Below, piece by piece: positions 1-8,938 of a DNA stretch of 64,000 nt (positions are counted from its first letter, which is position 1; each line of letters opens with the position of its first letter). Both the position numbers and the translations under genes were made by a program. The notes below the pieces were generated by a model, which saw nothing but the letters and a program-made list of their open reading frames with translations, did not search any database and had not been told where the DNA came from. The stretch is from JAUCQB01 sp964586235 (lineage in GTDB: Bacteria; Planctomycetota; Phycisphaerae; UBA1845; PWPN01). The stretch is from assembly GCA_964586235.1 (NCBI GenBank), contig CAZPIO010000011.1, forward strand, positions 32,493-96,492, read 5' to 3'.

Positions 1-1
1 A

Positions 2-139
2 ACCGGCAAGCCGATGCCGCTGGAGCAGCTCCTGTGTCTGGCTCCTGGCGGGGAGCTTCCCAGAAGTCTCAACAAAACTGAGCTGCTCGACCTCCGGGGA
101 CTCGGCAACCCCAACGGCATCACGGGCTCAGCTGCGTGA
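2..139 (+). CDS. C-terminal end of an unidentified protein (cut by window edge)
   Basis: The second plus-strand frame is open from the window edge to a TGA at 137-139 and encodes 45 residues that end in NGITGSAA. The composition (leucine-rich, ending in a short Gly/Ala tail) looks like a real protein end, but there is no motif that names a family. It lies upstream of ietA on the same strand. It could be a shadow frame, because only 138 bases can be seen. Confidence 0.35.
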   Translation, partial: TGKPMPLEQLLCLAPGGELPRSLNKTELLDLRGLGNPNGITGSAA

Positions 140-368
140 GTCGCAGAGTCTCGCGTATTGTGCCCGGCCGCCCCGCGAGGCGGACCCATCTCGATTCGGC
201 AAGGCGGATCGAGGTGAGGGGCCGCGCAGGCCGTGTTTGAGCGACTGATCGACCCGTCTTTCGCCCGGATGCCTGAGCTCGCTGGGCCGCCGAGCCCGAT
301 AGGCTTCCCCTCGTTCCGGCCGGTGGATACAATCCAACGCAAGGGACTTAGCTCAACGAGGCGCGCAA
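140..368. other. Intergenic region upstream of ietA
   Basis: 229 bases with no convincing gene. Open frames on the minus strand here are arginine/serine-rich and have the composition of shadow frames. The 3' end carries a GAGG a few bases before the ietA ATG, a plausible ribosome binding site. The promoter of the ietAS pair should lie here, but I see no clear -35/-10 pair. Confidence 0.4.
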
Positions 369-1355
369 ATGGCCACAGCCCAACAGCTTAAGGCTCTGAT
401 TGAAAGCTACACCGAGCGAGACCCGGATCGCTTTCTTGCCGTCGCTGCGCAGATTGCCGCCCATGCGGCGAGAACGGGCAAAGAGAAACTGGCCCAGGAG
501 CTTCGGCAGCTTGTTGATGATGCCCGTCGGAAGGCTGACGATCTCGGTCAGGCTCGATCGCTCCCGATCGCTCAGCCGACAGGTGAGCTGACTGGTCTAG
601 TGGCGGCCTCATATCCCAAGACGCAGCTATCCGACATGGTGCTCGAACCGGGTGTAGAAGACCGTTTGCGAAGAGTCGTCCACGAGTATTGTCAGAGAGA
701 TACTCTGCACTCACACGGTCTGGCCCCGCGTAGGAAGCTGCTGCTGCTGGGCCCGCCCGGGTGTGGTAAGTCTATGACCGCCACGGCGCTTGCCGGGGAG
801 CTGCACCTGCCCGTGTTGACCGTTCAGTTTCACACGCTCATCACCAAGTTCATGGGTGAAACCGCCGCTAAGCTTCATCTCGTCTTTGATTCCATGAAGC
901 AGACTCGCGGGGTGTACCTATTCGATGAGTTCGATGCCATCGGCGCCCGGCGGCACGGCGGGACCGATGTAGGTGAGATCCGAAGAGTCCTCAACTCGTT
1001 TCTGGTCTTCTTGGAGCAGGACAGTTCCGACAGCGTCATCATCTCTGCCAGCAACCTGGAAGGTTCGCTTGACGATGCTCTCTTCCGACGCTTCGATGAC
1101 GTGATCAGGTACGACCTTCCCACTGCCCCCATGTCACGTCGACTGATTGAGAACCGACTTAGTACCTTTGATGTCCAGCACTTGGGCTGGGATTCCATTC
1201 TTGATGCCGCGACGAACATGCCTCACGCCGATATCGTCAAGGCGTGTGAGGATGCAGCAAAGGATGCTGTGTTGAGCGGACGCCGGCAAATCCGCACCGC
1301 CGATCTGAAAAGAGCCATCAGCCAGCGGCGGCGACCCAAGAGGGTCCGCAAGTAG
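369..1355 (+). CDS. ietA: IetA-type AAA+ ATPase of a two-gene ATPase/subtilase defence pair
   Basis: A 328-residue AAA+ ATPase. After an all-helical N-terminal segment (about 1-75) the ATPase core carries Walker A GPPGCGKS at 128-135, Walker B VYLFDE at 182-187 and an arginine-finger-like RRFD at 240-243. A small helical lid and a basic tail ending in RRPKRVRK follow. The gene sits 18 bases upstream of a subtilisin-family protease on the same strand. This ATPase-protease pairing is the layout of the IetAS anti-phage system, in which the ATPase is thought to control the protease. The family assignment rests on domain type, size and gene order. Proteasome-like or FtsH-like roles are unlikely because there is no membrane segment or fused protease. 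Confidence 0.82.
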   Translation: MATAQQLKALIESYTERDPDRFLAVAAQIAAHAARTGKEKLAQELRQLVDDARRKADDLGQARSLPIAQPTGELTGLVAASYPKTQLSDMVLEPGVEDRLRRVVHEYCQRDTLHSHGLAPRRKLLLLGPPGCGKSMTATALAGELHLPVLTVQFHTLITKFMGETAAKLHLVFDSMKQTRGVYLFDEFDAIGARRHGGTDVGEIRRVLNSFLVFLEQDSSDSVIISASNLEGSLDDALFRRFDDVIRYDLPTAPMSRRLIENRLSTFDVQHLGWDSILDAATNMPHADIVKACEDAAKDAVLSGRRQIRTADLKRAISQRRRPKRVRK

Positions 1356-1373
1356 GCTGCTCCGAGGTTCTTC

Positions 1374-3845
1374 ATGCTGCATCATCGACACATCCTCATC
1401 ACGGAACCCGGCCAGGCTCGGCACTACACGTCAACCCAGCGAGGAGGAGGTCAGTTCGCAACCCCGCCACGTGATCGCCGTGTCCATGCGCAGAAGCTGC
1501 TGAGGGATCTCCGGCAGGCAGAACATGACGCCATGGCCGTCGCGGCCGCGACGGGACACATTATTCACGATTTGTGCTTGGAGGTCATTGGCGAACAGGG
1601 GCATGGACTCAAGACGGAGAGCCTCGAAAGCTATGGCACAGAGGTTCTCACTGCTCATTCTCGGGGTGGCCGACTTCACGTTACGGTCCGCGTTCCCGAG
1701 GGTAAGCTCAGGAACTTCGTACGGAAGATCGAGCGGTACGAGAGTGAGAACAACGCGAGGTCAGGCCGGCCGAAGAACGAAGACCTTGTCGCGGGAATCA
1801 GCGGGATCCGGTTTCCTGTCCTGCGCTCGTTCTGGACCGACGACGATGATCTGTTCCCGCAATCAGAGACTGAGAACATCTGGTGGGAGGTATGGATCCG
1901 GGTCGGCCCCACGGAGAATCCCGACGATGTCTTTGCGGCATTTGTTGCCGTCGTCGCAGAGTCTCAGCTTCAACTTGGCCGAAACACCGTCCGATTTCCT
2001 GAGCGTCTGGTCTTCCTCGCGCACGGTTCTGCCCGCGAATGGATGAGGGCATTTGTGCCCCTGCTTGACCGGCTCGCGGAGTTTCGCAGGGCAAAGGAAC
2101 TGCCAACGGAATACCTGCGGCTTTCCGCAAGAGAGCAGCGAGAGTTCGTTGATGCTCTGGCCGCCCGCATCGTTCCTCCGGCCGCCAACGCCCCTGCGGT
2201 GTGCCTTCTGGACTACGGAGTTCATGCCGATCATCCCTTGCTGCGTCCTCTGCTGCGGAGTGAGGATGTTCAGGCTTTCGAACCTACATGGACGGCGGTT
2301 GATGCAACGGAATCCCACGGAACCGAGATGGCGGGCTTGATAGGCTTTGGTGATGCACTTCCAGACCTGCTGTCCGGTGGAGCGAGTGTGCCGATTGGGC
2401 ACAGGATTGAGTCCGTGCGGATGCTCCGGTCAGGCCACGCACATGCTGAGGATACGTGGGGATCCGTGACACAACGGTCCTTGAGCATGGCAGAGATCCA
2501 AGCGCCGAATCGGCAACGTCTCACGTGCCTACCGGTGACGGCCGACGATCGTGGGCGAGATCGGGGACGGCCAACTGAGTGGTCAGGTGCGATCGACCAG
2601 CACGCATCCGGGTACCTCGATGCTCATCGTCGCCTGTATGTGGTCGCGGCAGGGAACGTGCGCGAAATTACTGGAGGCGGCGAGTTCGCATACCCCGAGA
2701 GCAACCAGGCCGATCATAGAATCGAAGACCCGGCTCAGAGTTGGAATGCGTTAACCGTCGGAGCCTTCACGGACCGGATCGACATCCGATCCGTGGATTT
2801 CGATGGTTACCAACCTGTCGCGCCTCGCGGGGGCCTCTGTCCAAGCAGCAGAACCTCAGTATCGTGGGATGATGACACGTGGCCGCTCAAGCCGGATATC
2901 GTCCTGGAGGGCGGCAACTACGCCCGCTCGGCGGCGGGACACGTCGACGGCTGCGGCGATCTGTCGCTTCTTACAACAACGTTGGACAGAACCGGCCGCC
3001 TGCTGACCTGGACGAGCGATACCAGCGCTGCGACGGCACAAGCGGCTCGCCTCGGAGCCATCCTGATGGCTGACTACCCTGAGTTGTGGCCTGAGACGAT
3101 CCGCGGATTACTCGTGCATTCTGCGGCATGGACCGATGAGATGTTGCGGCAAGTGCCCGGTACACTTGAGGCCGACCGCCATCGCAGGCTGCGGTGCTTC
3201 GGGTATGGCGTGCCTGACCTCGAACTCGCCCGACACACTGTGGAGAATAACGTCTCGCTTGTCCATCAGGGGAGCATCCAACCGTTTCGACTTGACGGAA
3301 CCGACACGAAGACGAACCATTTCATGCTCCATTCGCTGCCGTGGCCCAAGGCTGTTCTGCGGCAATTGCATGACCAATTGGCTACGGTTCGCATCACGCT
3401 TTCCTATTTCATCGAACCCAGTCCGGCCGGTCGAGGCTGGGGCAAGAAGTTTCGGTACGCCTCACACGGGTTGCGGTTTGCCCTTCGCGGCCCGACTGAG
3501 AATGAAGTGACGTTTCGCCGTCGCGTCAGCAGCCAGGAGTGGGAAGAAGAAGAGGAACGACCACCGACGGGAGATCCGATAGGCTGGGTGATCGGGTCCC
3601 GCCTCAGGACTCGAGGGTCTATCCACTCCGACTGGTGGATTGCTCCAGCTGCTGAGGTTGCGGAGTGCGGCCAGGTCGCTGTCTTCCCTGTGACCGGTTG
3701 GTGGCGCGAACGGAAGCACCTGGGATTCGTAGAGAAGCGCACCAGATACGCCCTCCTCATCACGATCAGCACACCAGCCACAAACGTTGACCTCTACACG
3801 CCCATTGCCCAGCAGGTAGGTCTCGTAACCCAGATCACCAGCTAG
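1374..3845 (+). CDS. ietS: IetS-type subtilisin-like serine protease (S8 family)
   Basis: An 823-residue S8 peptidase. The N-terminal ~260 residues form an accessory domain starting with a Gly-rich stretch (GGGQFATPPRDRR) typical of phage-defence subtilases. The catalytic residues are visible: Asp280 in CLLDYG, His315 in ATESHGTEMAG, oxyanion Asn428 in VVAAGN and Ser551 in SDTSAATA. The ~270-residue C-terminal part looks beta-rich. There is no signal peptide, so the enzyme should act in the cytoplasm. It follows ietA closely and probably shares its mRNA. I infer that the ATPase gates proteolysis during infection; the target cannot be read from sequence. Confidence 0.82.
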   Translation: MLHHRHILITEPGQARHYTSTQRGGGQFATPPRDRRVHAQKLLRDLRQAEHDAMAVAAATGHIIHDLCLEVIGEQGHGLKTESLESYGTEVLTAHSRGGRLHVTVRVPEGKLRNFVRKIERYESENNARSGRPKNEDLVAGISGIRFPVLRSFWTDDDDLFPQSETENIWWEVWIRVGPTENPDDVFAAFVAVVAESQLQLGRNTVRFPERLVFLAHGSAREWMRAFVPLLDRLAEFRRAKELPTEYLRLSAREQREFVDALAARIVPPAANAPAVCLLDYGVHADHPLLRPLLRSEDVQAFEPTWTAVDATESHGTEMAGLIGFGDALPDLLSGGASVPIGHRIESVRMLRSGHAHAEDTWGSVTQRSLSMAEIQAPNRQRLTCLPVTADDRGRDRGRPTEWSGAIDQHASGYLDAHRRLYVVAAGNVREITGGGEFAYPESNQADHRIEDPAQSWNALTVGAFTDRIDIRSVDFDGYQPVAPRGGLCPSSRTSVSWDDDTWPLKPDIVLEGGNYARSAAGHVDGCGDLSLLTTTLDRTGRLLTWTSDTSAATAQAARLGAILMADYPELWPETIRGLLVHSAAWTDEMLRQVPGTLEADRHRRLRCFGYGVPDLELARHTVENNVSLVHQGSIQPFRLDGTDTKTNHFMLHSLPWPKAVLRQLHDQLATVRITLSYFIEPSPAGRGWGKKFRYASHGLRFALRGPTENEVTFRRRVSSQEWEEEEERPPTGDPIGWVIGSRLRTRGSIHSDWWIAPAAEVAECGQVAVFPVTGWWRERKHLGFVEKRTRYALLITISTPATNVDLYTPIAQQVGLVTQITS

Positions 3846-4008
3846 CTCGCAGAGGTCGAGGCGAAGATGCTGAGAGGTCGAATCGCGGTCCAGGCGTCGG
3901 TTTGGGAATACTATTCATGAATACGCCCACTCTGAGAGCCTGTCGGTCGTGCGTGTGCGCGTGCACCGGCTCCGACTGGCTCCCGTGCGGGGTAACTTGG
4001 AGACTCCC
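3846..4008. other. Intergenic region between ietS and the broken regulator gene
   Basis: 163 bases without a gene. The last ~15 bases carry GGAG six bases before the ATG at 4009, a good ribosome binding site for the following frameshifted regulator. No terminator hairpin was recognised. Confidence 0.4.
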
Positions 4009-4484
4009 ATGAACGACGAAGAAAAAAACGCCTTCTCGAAATCGTCGATCGGTGTGACGCCGCAAAGGCCATCGTCACAGCATGCGCCGATGACATCCTT
4101 GCTTTTGTAAGGACCTCCGATCCCACCTGCCCGGTCGCTTCCCTCCAGAATCGTCATTACCCCGCCACAGTACTTGATCATGTCTCTGGCCGCCTGATCG
4201 CAGATCGGGGAACCCTTTCCATCAACTGGGACGGGCGGACATGCTATTTGGGCTTCACGCTTCCGTTTCAGCTCTTCGAGGCTCTCGCGTGTCGCCCGAA
4301 TCGGTACATCCCGATAGAAGACCTCCTCGATGAGGTCTGGACTGAAAGCCGATCCGACGCGGCCGTGCGAAGCGTCGTGCGGGATCTGAGAAACCGCCTG
4401 AGAGAAGCTGGCATGGGCGACCTGGCCGCAGCAATCGATGGAAGCAACCGTGGACGTTACGGGCTGATACTGGAGCGGTTGTAG
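4009..4484 (+). pseudogene. Winged-helix (OmpR C-terminal type) regulator, frame broken in an A7 tract
   Basis: The C-terminal part has the character of an OmpR/PhoB-type DNA-binding domain: a segment containing LTPFQ-like LPFQLFEAL, then EDLLDEVW, a recognition helix AVRSVVRDLRNRLREAG and a wing ending NRGRYGLIL. In its frame there is no start codon with a ribosome site, although a TTG at 4248 could start a short form. A strong start (GGAG, six bases, ATG at 4009) exists in another frame and reads MNDEEK into a run of seven A (4022-4028). One extra A would continue it as KKRLLEIVDRC and on into the winged-helix domain, giving about 158 residues. The interruption may be a real mutation, a sequencing error, or slippage that makes both forms. 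The gene lies between ietAS and the recombinase. Confidence 0.7.
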
Positions 4485-4590
4485 TAGCCCACAATCCCAC
4501 CGAAATCGCACCGTAACCTATCGCGCCGTCGCACAGGCATATGTCAGAATAGACGGGGCTGATCGGACACGGTCGATAACCGTCGCGTAA

Positions 4591-4620
4591 CGGAGGTCGG
4601 CTCGGGGGCCGACCGCTCCG
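4591..4620. repeat. Inverted repeat upstream of the serine recombinase
   Basis: CGGAG+GTCGGC pairs with GCCGAC+CTCCG around a TCGGGG loop, broken only by a two-base bulge, so about 11 bp of stem in 30 bases. It has no T tract, so it is a weak candidate terminator. Its position ~50 bases before the recombinase start would also fit a regulatory dyad or crossover site. The function is unknown. Confidence 0.45.
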
Positions 4621-4671
4621 GTGGGCGGGCACTTACGCTCATACCTAACCCGAGAAGCCGGTGAGATACGA

Positions 4672-6195
4672 ATGAGCCAGTCGACGGATGACAACCAGCG
4701 TCCGTGGTGGGCCCGGGAAAACCCCGGTGCCGAGCCCCCAATGCCGCGATTCCGCGCGGTGGCCTACTACCGCCATTCAGCGCAGGATCGGCAGGAGAAC
4801 TCCGTCGCCATCCAGCAAGAACAGGTCCAGCAATGGGCCCGCGAGAACGGCGTGGAGATCATCCACGAGTTCGCTGATCGCGGTAAATCGGGTCTGACGG
4901 CGGAAGGCAGAGACGGCTTTAACGAGATGATGGATGCTTGGGTCACGAAGCGCAAAGACTTTGATTTTGTTTTGTGTCTGGATGTCAGCCGCTGGGGTCG
5001 CTTCCAGGATATCGACCTGTCGGCTACGTACAGCGCCGACTGCAAACGCCACGGCAAGCAGGTCATTTACACGACGCTCGGCAAGCCGAAACCGAACGAT
5101 CAGCTGTACCAGGTCTACGTCCAGTTCGAGCGGTTTCGCGCCGCCCAGTACAGCAAGGAGCTGAGCGACAAGGTATTTCGTGGCTGCGTGAAGATCGCCC
5201 AGCAGGGTTACTGGGCCGGCGGCAAGCCACCCTATGGGTTTCATCGCATGCTGCTCGATGAGGCCCGAAAGCCCGTTCAGGTATTGGCGGTCGGCCAGCG
5301 AAAAAGCATCCAGAACCAGCGTGTCACCCTGGCGTCGGGTGACGGCCAACAGGTAGCCGTGGTGCAACGAATCTTCCGCGAGTGCACCGAGACCCTCCGG
5401 AGCCTGCGGGGTATCGCCGAGGGGCTGAATCGCGATGGCATTCCATCGCCCGGCGGAGGCACATGGGACGGCGCGAAGGTCCGTCGGATTCTGATGAACG
5501 AGTTGTATATCGGCACGCTGGTGTACAACAAGACAAGCCAGAAACTCAAGACGCCCACGCGGCAGAATCCGAAGGGCGAATGGATTCGAACGGGCGACGC
5601 GTTCGACCCGATCGTGGAACAAGCGGTCTTCGACCATGCTCAACGCGTCCTCGCGCAGGCAGCGCTCAGGTACACGCCGGAGTTCATGTTGGAGCAGTTG
5701 GACCGGCTTCTCCGGGAACATGAATTCTTGCGGCCATCGCTGGTAAAGGCAGATGCGGCAGCCCCCTCTCCTTCGACGTACGCCAAGCACTTCACGTCGC
5801 TGGACATGGCCTACCAGCAGGTGTTCCGGATTGCACTTGCCCAGGTGAAGACGGAGGTCGAGTCGCGGCTGCGAGGCCAGATACAGGAGGTCGAGAGTTA
5901 TGATGACTTCCTCGTGCTCAACCGCAAGTTTACGGTCCTGATTCAGCCTTCCGTGCCGGTTCCTCACGGCTATAACCAGTACTGGTACTTCCGGCCGGAC
6001 GTACGAGGCACGGTGGACATCACGCTGGGTGTGCCGGTCACCGGCCCGAAGGGCCCGCAGATCCTGGGTTACTTGGCGTTGCCGCGTCTCCTCGTGGAAG
6101 AGCACGGCATCCGCCTGTTCGGTTCTTCGGAATCGCGACTCGACATGTACGGCCATCATGGGTTGGAACTCATCTTCCAGTTAGCGAGGTCCTGA
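4672..6195 (+). CDS. Large serine recombinase (resolvase/invertase N-domain plus recombinase domain)
   Basis: A 507-residue site-specific recombinase. The N-terminal resolvase domain has the nucleophile region AYYRHSAQDRQENS (Ser36) and the conserved arginine segment DVSRWGR near 105-110. It is followed by the Recombinase DNA-binding domain (GYWAGGKPPYGF, then GTWDGAKVRRILMNELYIGT, about residues 180-290). The C-terminal part lacks a clear zinc ribbon of the phage-integrase type. I chose ATG 4672 (MSQSTDD), which follows GGTGAG, over an in-frame GTG at 4621. It overlaps the next gene by one base and heads a run with two ParB-like genes. It is the best candidate for the enzyme that moves this element. 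Confidence 0.9.
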   Translation: MSQSTDDNQRPWWARENPGAEPPMPRFRAVAYYRHSAQDRQENSVAIQQEQVQQWARENGVEIIHEFADRGKSGLTAEGRDGFNEMMDAWVTKRKDFDFVLCLDVSRWGRFQDIDLSATYSADCKRHGKQVIYTTLGKPKPNDQLYQVYVQFERFRAAQYSKELSDKVFRGCVKIAQQGYWAGGKPPYGFHRMLLDEARKPVQVLAVGQRKSIQNQRVTLASGDGQQVAVVQRIFRECTETLRSLRGIAEGLNRDGIPSPGGGTWDGAKVRRILMNELYIGTLVYNKTSQKLKTPTRQNPKGEWIRTGDAFDPIVEQAVFDHAQRVLAQAALRYTPEFMLEQLDRLLREHEFLRPSLVKADAAAPSPSTYAKHFTSLDMAYQQVFRIALAQVKTEVESRLRGQIQEVESYDDFLVLNRKFTVLIQPSVPVPHGYNQYWYFRPDVRGTVDITLGVPVTGPKGPQILGYLALPRLLVEEHGIRLFGSSESRLDMYGHHGLELIFQLARS

Positions 6196-7088
6196 TGGAA
6201 AACGCACCGATCCTGCTTATGAAAGATCGCCGGCGAGAAATGGTACCTATCGACAAGATCAAGGTCATCAACTCGCGCACCCGAGACGAAACGCAGTTCG
6301 CGCTCAACGTGCAAAGCATTGAGGCCAATGGCCAGCTCAAGGACATTCGTGTCAACGACAAGTTCCTGGCCAAGACCGGCTGCTACGAGCTGATCTGCGG
6401 GGAAGGCCGCCTGATTGCCCAGAAGCGACTCGGCAACACGCATATCCGCGCCGAGATCGTCACATGTACCCGCAAGCAGGCTTACCTTGAGTCGCTCGTC
6501 GAGAATTTGGCGCGAAGCCGCCCCGGCACAATGGAATTCGCCCGGGAGTTGAAGAACCTCCACGACGAAGGCTGGGACTTCGACCAAATCGCCCAGGTGG
6601 CCTGCCGCACTGTGGAATACATCCGGCAGTACATCCGCCTGGTGGAGAACGGCGAGGAGCGACTGATCCAGGGTGTGGAGCAGGAGGTGTTTCCGATCTC
6701 CTTCGCCGTCCTGGTCGCTAGTACCGACGACGCTGGCATACAGAATGTGCTGATGGATGCGTTTGACCGTGGGATCGTCAACTCTCAGAACTTCGCGCGG
6801 GCGCGGTCGATACTCAGATCCCGGATGGACCGACGCAAGCGGCGAGGAGGTCGCGAAGCCGCAGCTGATTACAGCGTCGCCACTCTTACCAATGACATCG
6901 CGAATACCGTGCAGGCAAAGGAATCGTACGTGCGCGAAGCGCAGGGAAAGGAAAGCCGTCTCTTCGCGTTGCTGGACGGCATTGAGATTCTCCGGCAGGA
7001 CGCAGCTCTTCTGGAACTGCTGCAAGCCGAGGGTCTCGGTGAACGCCCAGAGCTGGCCGGGACCTACAACGTCGCGGTAGCCCAGTGA
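6195..7088 (+). CDS. ParB/Spo0J-like nuclease-fold protein 1
   Basis: A 297-residue protein with a ParB/sulfiredoxin-type N-terminal domain: a strand RREMVPIDKIKV, then SIEANGQLKDIRV, then the box CYELICGEGRLIAQKRLG at about 73-90. A helix-turn-helix region (FDQIAQVACRTVEYIRQYI) follows. The C-terminal third is helical and basic (RRKRRGGR). The start ATG overlaps the recombinase stop by one base, which suggests coupling. Paired ParB-like proteins next to a serine recombinase are more likely element maintenance or recombination accessories than chromosomal ParB. No ParA is present nearby. Confidence 0.78.
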   Translation: MENAPILLMKDRRREMVPIDKIKVINSRTRDETQFALNVQSIEANGQLKDIRVNDKFLAKTGCYELICGEGRLIAQKRLGNTHIRAEIVTCTRKQAYLESLVENLARSRPGTMEFARELKNLHDEGWDFDQIAQVACRTVEYIRQYIRLVENGEERLIQGVEQEVFPISFAVLVASTDDAGIQNVLMDAFDRGIVNSQNFARARSILRSRMDRRKRRGGREAAADYSVATLTNDIANTVQAKESYVREAQGKESRLFALLDGIEILRQDAALLELLQAEGLGERPELAGTYNVAVAQ

Positions 7089-7118
7089 GCCGCCGCTTCT
7101 CGTGAAGGACATAGAACC

Positions 7119-7958
7119 ATGGACGATTCTCAATCGCTTGACGTTCCGATCATCACCCTTCGGCCGCTGCGCGAACGGAAGGTAAGCAAGCGGGAGTACG
7201 AACGAATACTCGCCAGCATCCGGGCCATCGGACTGATCGAACCACTCGTTGTCTACCCGGACGGCGAGAGCTTCCTGATTCTGGACGGTACCCAGCGCTA
7301 CCGGGCCTTGCTCGAACTCGGGGTCGAGATCGTGCCGTGCATCCTGGGTAAACGTCGCGAGGCCTTCACCGGCAACCGCATGGTCAACCGGGTCTCGCCC
7401 GTCCAGGAAAATCGGATGATCGAAAGGTCTCTGGAGGAGCTGGATGAGCAGACGATCGCGGCAGCGTTGGGGCTTTCGGGCATCGGTCACCGGATGAAAA
7501 AGACGCTGCTGAAACAGCTTCATCCTGACGTAGCGGCAGAATTCGATCATGGCAAGATCACGCGGACCTGCGCGTTGGAGTTAACGCACGTGAAGCCGCC
7601 GCGTCAGAAGGAGATCCTGACGGCGATGGAGAGCTATAACGATTGGAGTCTCCCCTTCGTGCGCAGCCTCATCCTGAAGACGCCACCTCCGTTGCGCGAC
7701 CTGCGCCGGCGGCGCAAACATGATCCGTGGAACAAGACAGCCAAGCGCAAGGACGATCTGCTCAAGAAACTCGCGGATGCGGAGCAGAAGCACGACTTCT
7801 ACTCGCGCCTGTACAAGCAGTACACGGTCGACCTGCTGAGGTTGGCCATCTACGCCCGTTCGCTGCTCACGAACAACCGGATTCGTGAGTATCTGGATCA
7901 GCACCACCCAGAGATCGTCGCGAGGTTCGAGGCGATCATTGCGGACGCGAAAGGGTAG
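7119..7958 (+). CDS. ParB/Spo0J-like protein 2
   Basis: A 279-residue relative of the preceding protein. Residues ~8-75 form the ParB N-domain: IITLRPLRERKVSKREYER, then SIRAIGLIEPLVVYPDG, then ILDGTQRYRALLELG. The predicted helix-turn-helix contains IAAALGLS. A basic segment DLRRRRKHDPWNKTAKRK precedes a coiled-coil-like helix and a C-terminal helix LLTNNRIREYLDQHHPEI. It lies 30 bases after the first ParB-like gene and 4 bases before the repeat-protein gene, in one likely operon. The two ParB-like proteins differ strongly, so they are not a recent duplication. Confidence 0.75.
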   Translation: MDDSQSLDVPIITLRPLRERKVSKREYERILASIRAIGLIEPLVVYPDGESFLILDGTQRYRALLELGVEIVPCILGKRREAFTGNRMVNRVSPVQENRMIERSLEELDEQTIAAALGLSGIGHRMKKTLLKQLHPDVAAEFDHGKITRTCALELTHVKPPRQKEILTAMESYNDWSLPFVRSLILKTPPPLRDLRRRRKHDPWNKTAKRKDDLLKKLADAEQKHDFYSRLYKQYTVDLLRLAIYARSLLTNNRIREYLDQHHPEIVARFEAIIADAKG

Positions 7959-7962
7959 CGAC

Positions 7963-8790
7963 ATGGTCAAATGGACGCGCGAGCACATCATCCGGGAGAT
8001 CCTTCGGCGCGAGGCGGAGGGCATGCCGCTCAATCTTGGCGGCGAGCAACCCGTCGGCCAAGCCCTCTACCAGGCCGGATCACGGGTGTTCGGTTCATGG
8101 CGCAATGCGGTCATGGCGGCAGGTATCCCGCCTGATCGGACGCGGGCGAATGATGACTGGCGACCATGTAGGATACTGACCACTATCCGGGCTCTCTCCC
8201 GCAGACGACGCCCCTTACGTCCGGCGGAGCTCGATCGGAGGTATGCCCACCTCGTAAACGCAGCGCGTCGCCACTTCGGATCGTGGACCAAGGCCGTGGT
8301 CGCAGCGGGAGTCGATCCCGCGAAACTGAAGCGGACGCCCTCGTGGACGAGGGAACGGATCATCGAGGCTATTCTGAAGCGGGCGCTGAACAACGAACCG
8401 TTGAGGAGTCGGGCTGTCCGACCGAGATCACTGGCGGACGCCGGCACGAGGGTGTTCGGGTCATGGCGTTCTGCCCTGCTGGCCGCCGGGATCGATTTGA
8501 CACGACACACTGTCGCCAGCCCCGATATCGCGGACAACACGCCGATGCAACCCGTGCCTGTGCGTGGAGGGCTGAGACGTTCAGACTTGGGAGGACAAGT
8601 GCTCCAGGCTATTCAGGCCCGCGTCCGCGAACATCGGATGCTGAACGCCACTTCTGTTCTTGAGGACGACAGTCACCTGTACTGGGCAGCGAAGGGATGC
8701 TACGGCAGTTGGCGTCGAGCATTACTCGCTGCCGGGCTGAACCCTGATAAGTTCAGAAGGCGAATCGAATGCACGGCGTTCGGCCGTTGA
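7963..8790 (+). CDS. Four-repeat DNA-binding protein (homing-endonuclease-associated repeats, no nuclease domain)
   Basis: A 275-residue protein made of repeated ~50-residue units, each with a helix starting TRE.II..IL.R and ending in a helix-turn-helix-like core. The core repeats are visible as RVFGSWRNAVMAAGI, RHFGSWTKAVVAAGV, RVFGSWRSALLAAGI and GCYGSWRRALLAAGL. This matches the HNH-associated repeat found next to homing nucleases, but no HNH, LAGLIDADG or other nuclease motif is present. I infer a sequence-specific DNA-binding accessory for the recombinase/ParB cassette. The start ATG follows AAAGGG by seven bases. Very Arg-rich throughout. Confidence 0.75.
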   Translation: MVKWTREHIIREILRREAEGMPLNLGGEQPVGQALYQAGSRVFGSWRNAVMAAGIPPDRTRANDDWRPCRILTTIRALSRRRRPLRPAELDRRYAHLVNAARRHFGSWTKAVVAAGVDPAKLKRTPSWTRERIIEAILKRALNNEPLRSRAVRPRSLADAGTRVFGSWRSALLAAGIDLTRHTVASPDIADNTPMQPVPVRGGLRRSDLGGQVLQAIQARVREHRMLNATSVLEDDSHLYWAAKGCYGSWRRALLAAGLNPDKFRRRIECTAFGR

Positions 8791-8938
8791 TTCACAGGGT
8801 GCGTTTGTTGCTACCGGAAGTATCACGCGAATTCAGATTTGAGACTCGATGAGACGTGGCAAGTACGACAGCGACAGCTGGTTACGAATCGCAGTCTCAA
8901 AGTCTCACGGTTTATGCTCCGCGGCCCCCGAGTCATCC

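Noticed and set aside
4777..6159. Long minus-strand open frame opposite the recombinase (about 460 residues)
   Set aside because: It is antisense to a well-supported recombinase and has Arg/Leu-rich composition typical of GC-rich shadow frames; no domain is recognised.
6156..7550. Long minus-strand open frame opposite the ParB-like genes
   Set aside because: Antisense to two ParB-like genes with domain motifs; composition is that of a shadow frame.
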